Shown here in pieces: positions 7,829-15,394 of a stretch of 64,000 nt of DNA. The notes beneath the pieces were generated by a model. The model was not told where the DNA came from, made no database searches, and saw only the letters and a list, made by a program, of their open reading frames with translations. The DNA lies in contig NZ_CP021642.1 in assembly GCF_003048375.1 (NCBI RefSeq), positions 1,911,444-1,975,443 of the forward strand. Direction: 5' to 3'. Position numbers and translations under genes: made by a program. How positions within the stretch are numbered: the first letter of the stretch is position 1; each line of letters begins with the position of its first letter. This stretch comes from Campylobacter concisus (GTDB lineage Bacteria > Campylobacterota > Campylobacteria > Campylobacterales > Campylobacteraceae).

Positions 7829-7960
7829 TTAAATTTGACTAATAAGCCTAGCTAGCCTATCTGCATGATCAAGCACCTTTTTTAGCTCGACTAAAATGAT
7901 CTTATTCGCAAAGGAATTTTCAAGGTCTGTATGACCTGATACGACTAAAATTTCACTCAT
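7829..7960 (-). pseudogene. Remnant of a flavodoxin-like NAD(P)H:quinone oxidoreductase
   Basis: A 43-codon frame with its own ATG. It begins MSEILVVSGHTDLENSFANK, the first strand and phosphate-loop region of MdaB/KefF/YwrO-type flavoproteins, which are normally about 170-200 residues. After about residue 25 it runs straight into DHADRLARLISQI, which looks like the C-terminal helix of the same family. I read this as an in-frame internal deletion that joined the two ends. The flavin and nicotinamide sites are missing, so it cannot be an active enzyme. Confidence 0.7.
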
Positions 7961-7989
7961 TTTTGCCCCTTAAATTTACTTTCTTAAAT

Positions 7990-9560
7990 TTACTTGCAAA
8001 CAAAGCTACTTGCCTTGCTAGTATCACCACCCACGTAAGTAGCCACCTTTGGATACGCACACACTAAAAATTCCTTGCCAGCGTAGGTCCTACTTTTTGC
8101 TAGCATGCTCTTTGGCGCTTCGCCCTTTTCGTGCCACGCTTCAAGCGCGCCTAAAGGATCCACGTCATCTATGCCGTTGCCGCCACCGCAGTGGTTCATC
8201 CCAGGTAGCGCAAAAAATGCCGCGAAATTTTGGCTATTTTCATTATCAGCCTCTAGCTTTTTAAACCAATCCCTTTGATCTTTTGCCGAGAAAACTGGGT
8301 CTGAGACGCCAGTTACTATGATGAGCTTACCGCCATTTGCGCTAAATGTGCTAAGGCTTGTTGAGATAGCGTCATTTATCGCTGCGGTTTCGAAAGTCTT
8401 TGGCGTGTCTTTGTCAAAGTCAAAATTTATCGTGTCAAAATTTGGCTGCGCTGGCGTTAAAAAGTAGTAATTCACCGAGCCGCTTGAAAGCGTGATATTT
8501 CTAGCGTTTGGCTTAGCACTTTGTGAGTCGCCCAGCTTCCACTGCCTCCAGCCCTCAGCGCTCACTCCTGAGTCATAAAACCAGCCACTATAAATTTGCT
8601 CGCCCTTGCTGTTTTTGGCTCCGTTAAAGATTTTCTCTATCGCCTCTATCTTTTGCTTATCTAAATTTAGACTTTTTGGATCAAATTTGCACGCTTCCCA
8701 CGCATTGATGATCCCATCTTTTAGTCCGTCTAAGGCGTCACATTTTTCTAGTACAGCGTGGCTTAGCTTGTCAAGGTCGTCCTGCGTTAGGGCATTTGCA
8801 AAAATTTTCTCGCCTTTTTCATTTTTCGGAGCTATCTTCATAAGAGCTTGGTTGTCCCACTGCTGAGCGATCGCCGCGCGAGATAGCCTAAAGCCAGGGT
8901 TTGCAGCGATGACGCCGTCAAATTCTAGCGGATAGCGCTGGGCTGCGATTAGTGCTGCCCTGCCGCCATTTGAACAGCCCATAAAGTAGCTATGTTTTGG
9001 CTTTTTGGCGTATGCGGCGGCTAAAATTTGCTTAGCTGCGTCCGTGACCTTGCCGATCGCCTGATAGGCATAGTCTAGCCTTGCTTGTTGATCTAGCCCA
9101 AACTCAGCCGTTGGCTCTGGGTGTCCTGAGTTTGTAGTAACTACCGCGTAGCCTCTAAGAAATGCTGGCGTGGCTGTGCTTGTGCGTATCGGCACTGCGC
9201 CAAGAGCAGGCGCTACAAAGCCGTCCATACCGCCCCCGCCTTGCAATAAAAACTTCTCATTCCACTGCTCTGGCAGCCTTATCTCGTAATCAATCGCATA
9301 CTCTTTGCCGTCACTTCCAGTGCGTTTATAGAGTTTGCCATGCACCACGCAGTGAGGCTTTGCTTTGATATTATTTTTGCTGCCGCCAGTTAGCGCAGAC
9401 ATCTTATCGGCTGATACTTCGCCACTCTCATTCCACACCGCATCTATCATCTCGTTGTTTAAAATTTCGCGTCTTTTAAACTCTCACATCCTGCCTTATC
9501 AAGGGCAAAAGCCGTGCTGCCAATGAGTGCCAGTGCGCAAAAAAGTGAAATTTTCTTCAT
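7990..9560 (-). pseudogene. Secreted tannase/feruloyl esterase family enzyme, frameshifted
   Basis: The catalytic part (ATG at 9450, 486 residues) is a tannase/feruloyl esterase with the CS-D-HC pattern: GCSNGG (nucleophile Ser160, next to Cys159), the acid Asp in GVSDPVF and the His in MNHCGGG next to a Cys. It lacks a signal peptide. Directly upstream, an ATG at 9560 with a good ribosome site encodes a signal peptide (MKKISLFCALALIGSTAFA) and 14 more residues, then stops at 9459-9461. One extra T in the short tract at 9461-9464 would join both frames as ...DAKFLNNEMIDAVW. So a single-base deletion (or a sequencing error) separates the export signal from the enzyme. Without repair the enzyme would stay in the cytoplasm or not be made. 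Confidence 0.82.
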
Positions 9561-9568
9561 AACATCTC

Positions 9569-10249
9569 CTAAAATTTTACCTTGCTAAATGAGGTCTCAT
9601 TATTAAGACCAAAGCCGTCAAATTCGTCTATTAGCCCTGCTCGCTCTTTGGCGTAGGCTTTGTAGTTTTCGCTGTGGCGGTAGCTCTCAAAGCTAGCTTC
9701 GTCTTTGTAAATTTCAACCAGCACCCATTTGTTAGGTGCCTCTTTTTGACTGAAGGCAAACTGCGCGTAAGCACCCTCATCTACGCTTTTTTGCATATAT
9801 TTTTTGATGATCTTTTCAAATTTCGCATCGTTCTTTGCCTTAAGGCTTAAATTTGTGATGTGAAAGTAGGCATCTTTTAGGCGCTCTGGCGTTAAATTTT
9901 TAGAAAACGCAGCCCTTTTTTTCACGCTGATAGCCTTTTTACTAGCTAAAATTTCAGCGCTTGCGCTTGCAAATTTCTTAAAATGCGCCGAGCTTATATG
10001 CTTTTTATAAGCCGCCTCGTCCTTGTAAAACTCAAGCACGTAAAACAGCTCTGGCTTGCTCTTTGCGCTCGCAAAAAAGATCGCCTGCGTGCCTAGCTCG
10101 CTCTTCGAGCTTAATATATTTTCCCTGCCAAGACGCTTTAGCAAGCTCTTGTTATTTGGCGTTGAAAGTAGCTCCTGTAAGCTCACTTTCGCCTCCGCTC
10201 CAAAGGCAAACGCCGCCAAAACCGCTAGTAAAAATAGCTTTTTAAACAT
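9569..10249 (-). CDS. Periplasmic protein with two ABM (quinol monooxygenase-like) domains
   Basis: 226 residues from the ATG at 10249 (AAGGAG just upstream). A signal peptide ends near FGAEA (about residue 21). Two antibiotic-biosynthesis-monooxygenase folds follow; each has the diagnostic strand and helix, FYVLEFYKDEAAYKKHISSAHF in the first and VLVEIYKDEASFESYRHSENY in the second. Such domains oxidise quinols or phenolic substrates without cofactors in some families. It sits between two tannase-type esterase genes, so a role in handling released phenolics is a reasonable guess. Confidence 0.75.
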   Translation of the reverse strand: MFKKLFLLAVLAAFAFGAEAKVSLQELLSTPNNKSLLKRLGRENILSSKSELGTQAIFFASAKSKPELFYVLEFYKDEAAYKKHISSAHFKKFASASAEILASKKAISVKKRAAFSKNLTPERLKDAYFHITNLSLKAKNDAKFEKIIKKYMQKSVDEGAYAQFAFSQKEAPNKWVLVEIYKDEASFESYRHSENYKAYAKERAGLIDEFDGFGLNNETSFSKVKF

Positions 10250-10264
10250 CAAATCTCCTTAAAT

Positions 10265-11701
10265 TTATCTCTGCTCAACTCTTTTTATCCAAGCAAAAAG
10301 CTCGTCTAACTCGTAGTCGCCGCCGTGTCCTTGCCCCCAGACCGCTTCAAAATCAACCTCTTTGCCAGCATTTTTAAGCGAGAGTGCTAGCATAGCAGGC
10401 ACGGCAAGGGCTAGATCGGTATCATTTGTGCCCTGCCTTATGCGGTAAAATTTCGCCGCCTCTTTGCTTTTAGTGTAGTTCATCGCATTCATCATCTTTA
10501 TGACGCTAGCATCCGCCATCTCGCCGCCGCTTCGCTCTTTTGCAAATTTAGTAAAGTGCTTTGCAGACGTTTTACTATCGCCAAAGAGGTCGTTTTCAGG
10601 ATTTTCTAGCGCAAGTCCGTCAAAGGCAACCACCGCTTTAGCACGTTTTAGCGAGGCGATAAAGTCTTCAAGCTTAAATGTATATCCAAGCGAGCAGCCC
10701 TGCGTGTCAAGAGTTATAAATTTAGGCGTGAGCGTGCTTTTGTCGCTACTTTTTGTAGCGGTAAATGCCTTTGAGATGAGGGCGTTTATATACTCTTTAA
10801 AGCTGCCCTCGCCATTTTCATCAAGGCTTAGTGCGTGGCCTTTGGCGTCTTTTAAATTTAGCGAGTTTAGATAGGCTGGGAATTTACTCTTTAGCTCGCG
10901 TGAGAGCTCTTTTTGCGTGGAGTTTAGCTCGCCTGTGATAGTCTTTGGCTTTTTGCTTCTATCGTTAAAAGTGCTCGCATCAAGACTTGTAAAATCAATC
11001 CTTTCAAATTTGTCCAAATCCCCAAACATCCACTCATACGCCTCGTCCTCATGCTCTAAATTTGTAACAGGGCAGTAGGCTGAGACGGCATAAATTTGAT
11101 CATCCGCCTTTGCAGCGCCTAGCTCTTTAAGATATGGCTCATACTCTTTTGCATTTGCGCTAGTGCCAAGAAGTGCTGACATCGCGCCGCCTGCACTCGT
11201 GCCGTTTGAGATGATCTTATTTGCGTCTCCTGACATAAATTTGTCGTTAAATTTAAGATATCTAACGGCCGCTTTTAGATCGACTATCACAGCTGGCGCT
11301 TTGCCGATAAATTTCTCGCCATCCTTTAGCGTCCTGCCCCTAGCGCCAACGCTTGCCACGACGTATCCTCTAAGAAGCGCTTCGAGGGTGACATTTGGTT
11401 TTTCGTTTTGGACTTCTGGCTTTTGAGGCTTTGCGCTCATGTAGCCACCGATCGCGTTTGACATAAAGATAGCCCCTTTTTGGTCGCTAAATTTCCCCTC
11501 TGGCACATAAAAATTTAGCACCTCATAGTCGCTAGCTGGCTTTGCCACATAGACTATGCCCTCATAAGCTCTAAATTTAAGCGTCCTCTCGCCAACTTGC
11601 ACGCTTTTTAGCTCAAATTTCTTTTCATCAAATTTAAGCTCGCCGCCAAAGCAAGCGCCTACCAAACAAACCCCTAAAATAGCAACTCTAACGCATTTCA
11701 T
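10265..11701 (-). CDS. Subtype B tannase-like secreted hydrolase
   Basis: 478 residues with an N-terminal export signal; LVGAC around residues 13-17 could act as a lipobox, so it may be a lipoprotein. The alpha/beta-hydrolase core has the nucleophile in GTSAGG (Ser169), as in bacterial subtype B tannases, a likely acid Asp in GTNDTDLA and the His in GQGHGGDY near the C-terminus. A lid-like insertion spans about 230-330. Tannases of this type hydrolyse galloyl esters in plant polyphenols; the true substrate here is unknown. No overall relation is seen to the other esterase of the cluster beyond the fold. Confidence 0.78.
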   Translation of the reverse strand: MKCVRVAILGVCLVGACFGGELKFDEKKFELKSVQVGERTLKFRAYEGIVYVAKPASDYEVLNFYVPEGKFSDQKGAIFMSNAIGGYMSAKPQKPEVQNEKPNVTLEALLRGYVVASVGARGRTLKDGEKFIGKAPAVIVDLKAAVRYLKFNDKFMSGDANKIISNGTSAGGAMSALLGTSANAKEYEPYLKELGAAKADDQIYAVSAYCPVTNLEHEDEAYEWMFGDLDKFERIDFTSLDASTFNDRSKKPKTITGELNSTQKELSRELKSKFPAYLNSLNLKDAKGHALSLDENGEGSFKEYINALISKAFTATKSSDKSTLTPKFITLDTQGCSLGYTFKLEDFIASLKRAKAVVAFDGLALENPENDLFGDSKTSAKHFTKFAKERSGGEMADASVIKMMNAMNYTKSKEAAKFYRIRQGTNDTDLALAVPAMLALSLKNAGKEVDFEAVWGQGHGGDYELDELFAWIKRVEQR

Positions 11702-11771
11702 GATCTACCTTTTTATTTTGTTCTACTTTTTACTTTACTAGCCTTGGCGTAGGCTACCACGGCTTTAGTAC

Positions 11772-12542
11772 CTAGTTATCTTTTGGCTTATACTTGATCG
11801 CATAGTCAAATTTAGGCTGGTGCAGTGAAAACTCAAAGCTATCTCTATCCACCGAACCAACGCAATACTCACTATCATAAAGGCGTAGCAAAAACTCCGC
11901 CATCTGCTCGCTCGTGTGATACTTTTTAAACGCCTTGTCGTAGTCGTAGCTCTCTTTGCTAGTTGCCACCATGCCAAATTCTGTCTTTGTGGCAGCTGGG
12001 GCCAGCACTTTTGCCTGCATCTTTGCCTGCTTGTCCTGTGCTAGCTCGTGGTAAAGTCCCTCACTAAAGGCACTTACGAAAAATTTACTAGCGCAGTATG
12101 TGACGGCATTTGGCACGATTTTGTAGCCGCCTATCGAAGAGATGTTTATAAGCTGCGTATCTTTGTCTTTATATTTTTTAGTAAAGAGCGTTGAGAGCGT
12201 GACAAGTGAGATGATGTTTAAATTTATCATCTGCGTGATCTTGTCTAAATTTTGCTCGCCGACCTTGTTATAGTCGCCAAAGCCAGCGTTGTTTATAAGC
12301 GCTTTTAGCTCAAATTTTTCTAATTTTTGCCAAAGCAAGAGGGCATTTTCTTGCTTTGAAAGGTCGCAAAGCTCTATAACCACATCGACATTTGCAAATT
12401 TAGCTATCTCGCTTTTTAGCTCCTCTAAAAGCTCGCCACGTCTTGCGATAAGGATCAAATTCTCCCCACGCCTTGCAAATGCCTTTGCCACGGCAGCTCC
12501 TATGCCTGAGCTTGCTCCAGTGATCACTATATATTTTTTCAT
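11772..12542 (-). CDS. Short-chain dehydrogenase/reductase
   Basis: 256 residues, a classical SDR. It has the Rossmann glycine motif TGASSGIG (8-15), the NNAG motif (ALINNAGFG) and the catalytic triad Ser in ISSIGGY with Tyr and Lys in YCASK. The Arg pair after the second strand (IARRGE) favours NADP. The start ATG overlaps the stop codon of the upstream NAD(P)-binding gene (ATGA), so the two are co-translated. The substrate is not evident. Confidence 0.88.
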   Translation of the reverse strand: MKKYIVITGASSGIGAAVAKAFARRGENLILIARRGELLEELKSEIAKFANVDVVIELCDLSKQENALLLWQKLEKFELKALINNAGFGDYNKVGEQNLDKITQMINLNIISLVTLSTLFTKKYKDKDTQLINISSIGGYKIVPNAVTYCASKFFVSAFSEGLYHELAQDKQAKMQAKVLAPAATKTEFGMVATSKESYDYDKAFKKYHTSEQMAEFLLRLYDSEYCVGSVDRDSFEFSLHQPKFDYAIKYKPKDN

Positions 12543-13180
12543 TTTGTAAACTCCACCGGGCTATAAATTTTGACACCTTCGCTGTGGTCATCTTGCGCTA
12601 CTTCCACGATCACTTTAGCGATATCAGCTGCCTTCATCGGACGATACTCGTCAAAAAAGCCTTTTGGGATAAATTTAAATGCTTTTGCCGCCAAATACTC
12701 GCCAAGTCTAAATTCCTTTCTCTCAGCTTCGATAAGTGGCAGCCTAGCGATATGAAATGAGCTATATCCAAGCTCTTTTATCTTTGCTTCTGCTTGACCT
12801 TTTGCCTTTAGGTAAAACGAGCCTGACTTTCTGTTTGCCCCTGCAGCCGAGAGCAAGACAAAGCGTTTTGCACCGCACTCCAAGCCAAATTTGGCGAAAT
12901 TTATCGGATAGGTCACATCGACTTTGTAAAACTGCTCTTTGTGCTTTGCCGCCTTCATCGTCGTGCCAAGCGCGCAAAATAGCTCATCAGCGATAAATGG
13001 CACCTCATCTTTAAAATCATCAAAATTTACTATCTTTACTTCAAGCTTTTCATGGGTAAATTCTAGCTCATGCCTAACGAGAGCGACCACCTTGCTATAG
13101 TGCTCACTCTCGCATAAATCTTTTAAAATTTCACTTCCTACAGCGCCGCTGGCTCCTGCTATAAGGGCGACTTTTTTCAT
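12539..13180 (-). CDS. Atypical SDR, NAD(P)H-binding protein (HTATIP2/YraR-like)
   Basis: 213 residues with the nucleotide-binding motif GASGAVG at 9-15 and the family segments CALGTTMKAAKHKEQFYKVD and RFVLLSAAGAN. The usual SDR Tyr-x3-Lys appears as YLKAK. This resembles the small NAD(P)H-binding oxidoreductases related to HTATIP2. It is first in an operon pair with the classical SDR and may follow the alcohol dehydrogenase gene, 29 bases upstream. Confidence 0.8.
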   Translation of the reverse strand: MKKVALIAGASGAVGSEILKDLCESEHYSKVVALVRHELEFTHEKLEVKIVNFDDFKDEVPFIADELFCALGTTMKAAKHKEQFYKVDVTYPINFAKFGLECGAKRFVLLSAAGANRKSGSFYLKAKGQAEAKIKELGYSSFHIARLPLIEAERKEFRLGEYLAAKAFKFIPKGFFDEYRPMKAADIAKVIVEVAQDDHSEGVKIYSPVEFTK

Positions 13181-13209
13181 GTTTATCCTTTGTAAATTTT
13201 GGATAAATT

Positions 13210-14355
13210 CTATCTCGCTAAGGCAAAAATTTCGCTTATGGCCTCTTTTGTATAAATTTGTTCCAAGCCCCTGCCCTTGGCGTAGTCATAAACTAGCGCC
13301 ATGATCTCGTCTAAATTTGACTCATCAACGCCGATTTCTATGAGGCTTGTTGGTGTGCCGATCTTGCTAAACCACTCTTTTAGCTTTTTAATAGCCTCGT
13401 CTGCGTCATCCACGCCAAAAATTTCTTTGCCAAAGCGCTTAAATGCCTTTAAGTTTTTATTTTTATACCACTTCATCCAAGCTGGCATCACCACACTTAG
13501 CCCAGCTCCGTGCGCGCAATCAACCACCGCACCTATGGCGTGCTCGATCATGTGGTTTGGATATGAGTAGCCAGCCGTGCCAACGTAAGTTAAGCCATTT
13601 AGCGCCATCGTAGCAGCCCAGGCAAACTCGCTTCTAGCGCCATAGTTTTCTGGCTCTTTTAGTAAAATTTCAGTCGTTTTCATGACGGTTTTGATGTTTG
13701 CTTCGATGTATAAATTTATGATCTCAGGCTGAACGCTCGCCGTAAAGTAGCCCTCGATGCTGTGAGCGATGATGTCAGAAGCTGAATAGACCAAGTACTC
13801 CTTGCTAACGCTTGCTTGAAGAAGCGGATTTACCACCGATACTTTTGGGTAAAGACAAGCGCCGTGCATGGCAAATTTCTCTTTTGTGGCTTCGTTTGTG
13901 ACGACTGCGCCACCGTTCATCTCTGAGCCAGTTGCAGCAAGCGTTATGATGTCAAAGATCATAAGCGCCTCTTTTGGGCATTTGCCAGTAAAAAAGTCCC
14001 AAACATCGCCGTTATATTTAACTCCTGCAGCCACTGCCTTGGCCGTGTCAAGCACCGAGCCGCCGCCTATGGCTAGCACGCTATCGACGCCTTGCTTTTT
14101 AGCTAAATTTATAGCCTCATTTACCTTGCTTAGCACTGGGTTTGACTTCACGCCACCTATCTTGCAAAACTCGATGCCATTTGCGCTTAGGCTCTTTGTG
14201 GCAACGTCAAAAAGTCCGTTTTGCATGATCCTGTCGCTGCCATAGATGATGAGCGTCTTTTTTGCGCCAAATTCTTTCATATATTTGCCGATGTTTTGCT
14301 CTTTGTCTTTGCCAAATTCTATTTTAGTAGGGTTTAAAAAGCTGAAATTTTGCAT
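13210..14355 (-). CDS. Iron-containing alcohol dehydrogenase
   Basis: 381 residues of the group III (YqhD/BDH-like) family. The NAD(P)-binding loop is IGGGSVLDTAKAVA (about 97-110) and the metal-binding part holds DIIAHSIEGY, NHMIEHAIG and DCAHGAGLSVVMPAW with the conserved Asp and three His. It is cytoplasmic and NAD(P)H-dependent, reducing aldehydes to alcohols or the reverse. GGAGAAAACT precedes the ATG. It heads the run of minus-strand metabolic genes. Confidence 0.9.
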   Translation of the reverse strand: MQNFSFLNPTKIEFGKDKEQNIGKYMKEFGAKKTLIIYGSDRIMQNGLFDVATKSLSANGIEFCKIGGVKSNPVLSKVNEAINLAKKQGVDSVLAIGGGSVLDTAKAVAAGVKYNGDVWDFFTGKCPKEALMIFDIITLAATGSEMNGGAVVTNEATKEKFAMHGACLYPKVSVVNPLLQASVSKEYLVYSASDIIAHSIEGYFTASVQPEIINLYIEANIKTVMKTTEILLKEPENYGARSEFAWAATMALNGLTYVGTAGYSYPNHMIEHAIGAVVDCAHGAGLSVVMPAWMKWYKNKNLKAFKRFGKEIFGVDDADEAIKKLKEWFSKIGTPTSLIEIGVDESNLDEIMALVYDYAKGRGLEQIYTKEAISEIFALAR

Positions 14356-14440
14356 AGTTTTCTCCTTGTTTGCTTTTGTGATTTGGGGTAAATTTTAGTT
14401 AAATTTTCTTATTTTTAGCTATTTTTAGTCTTTGCTAAAT

Positions 14441-15115
14441 TTAGAAATTTCTTAGTCTGATAGGTAGTTTTGATGTGATTTTGTCTGGATCGAAGCTATT
14501 TTTTGGATCGCCTAAGCCTCCAAAATTTTCGCCAGTGTTAAAGAATTTTTGTAAGAAATAATCCCCTCTATACCCAAGCTCGAAAAGTAGCTCAGACATC
14601 TCAGAGATATCCTTTTCGCTTAGCAAGTCCGCATGCACGGTCGTTCTAACTTCAAATTTAAAATTTATCTCAAGCAGGTATCTAAGCGTGGCGGCAAATT
14701 TCTCATATAAATTTGAGCCAGTGATGCCTATAAATTTCTCTTTTGGAGCTTTAAAATCAAGCGCGATGTAGTCGATCAGCCCCTCATCTATCGCCTCTTT
14801 TATAACACTAGGATGTGAGCCGTTAGTATCGACCTTTAAACTAAAGCCGCGCGCCTTGACCTCGCGTGCTAGCCTTAAAAAAAGAGGGTGTGCTGTGCAT
14901 TCGCCACCGCTAAAGACGATGCCATTTAGCTTGCCGACCCTGCGGTCTAAAAAGTCGCAAACTTCGCTAAAGCTTATAGTGCCATTTGACTTTACAACCT
15001 CGATGTTGTAGCAGTATCCACAGCGCATATTACACCCTGCAAACCAAATGACAGCTGCCACTTTGTCTGGGTAGTCAAGCGTCGTAAATGGCGTTATACT
15101 AAAGACTTTTTGCAA
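14441..15115 (-). CDS. nrdG: Anaerobic ribonucleotide reductase activating protein (radical SAM)
   Basis: 224 residues. The radical-SAM cluster motif CxxxCxxC is at CNMRCGYC (about 29-36), followed by the glycine-rich SAM motif FSGGECT. It activates class III ribonucleotide reductase by making a glycyl radical in NrdD with reduced flavodoxin and SAM. The only reasonable start is a TTG at 15115 with AAAGGG upstream. It lies downstream of the split nrdD genes on the same strand, but two hairpins stand between, so its dose may differ. Confidence 0.9.
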   Translation of the reverse strand: MQKVFSITPFTTLDYPDKVAAVIWFAGCNMRCGYCYNIEVVKSNGTISFSEVCDFLDRRVGKLNGIVFSGGECTAHPLFLRLAREVKARGFSLKVDTNGSHPSVIKEAIDEGLIDYIALDFKAPKEKFIGITGSNLYEKFAATLRYLLEINFKFEVRTTVHADLLSEKDISEMSELLFELGYRGDYFLQKFFNTGENFGGLGDPKNSFDPDKITSKLPIRLRNF

Positions 15116-15138
15116 GTTTTTGACCCTTTTTTAAACTA

Positions 15139-15160
15139 AAAGGCACAGGGGCGTGCCTTT
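15139..15160 (-). terminator. Hairpin upstream of nrdG
   Basis: AAAGGCAC (15139-15146) pairs with GTGCCTTT (15153-15160) across AGGGGC. On the minus strand it is followed by TTAGTTTAAAAAA. It lies 24 bases before nrdG and may attenuate read-through from nrdD into nrdG. Confidence 0.65.
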
Positions 15161-15192
15161 GGTTTGCATTTTAGTTGATTTTTTTAAATTTA

Positions 15193-15212
15193 TTCTTGCT
15201 TTTAGGCAAGAA
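15193..15212 (-). terminator. Hairpin just after the small nrdD gene
   Basis: TTCTTGC (15193-15199) pairs with GCAAGAA (15206-15212) with a 6-base loop, two bases past the small nrdD stop codon. It is followed on the minus strand by an AT-rich tract (TAAATTTAAAAAAA). Confidence 0.55.
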
Positions 15213-15214
15213 AT

Positions 15215-15385
15215 TTATCTCTTGCAGCAACTTGCGTATTCGTCAAATTTTATTCGCTCTTTGTGCTCGCCTTTTTTGCCGAGGTTAAAGCTCTCAACTG
15301 GTCTGTGATAGCCCATAACACGAGTATAGACCACGCATCTTGTGCGTTTATCTTGCACTTTTTCTAAAATTTCTTTTTCTGTCAT
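15215..15385 (-). CDS. nrdD: Small NrdD subunit carrying the glycyl-radical loop
   Basis: A 56-residue gene with its own ATG and an AAGGAGAGG ribosome site, 9 bases after the stop of the large nrdD gene. Residues 20-42 (YTRVMGYHRPVESFNLGKKGE) match the C-terminal tail of class III ribonucleotide reductases, where the Gly of RVxGY (here Gly25) holds the radical. The C-terminus ends in CCKR. The large protein has no such motif, so the enzyme must be assembled from two chains, with this short chain as the radical-bearing piece. A role as a replaceable spare part is possible but unproven. Confidence 0.82.
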   Translation of the reverse strand: MTEKEILEKVQDKRTRCVVYTRVMGYHRPVESFNLGKKGEHKERIKFDEYASCCKR

Positions 15386-15394
15386 TTCCTCTCC

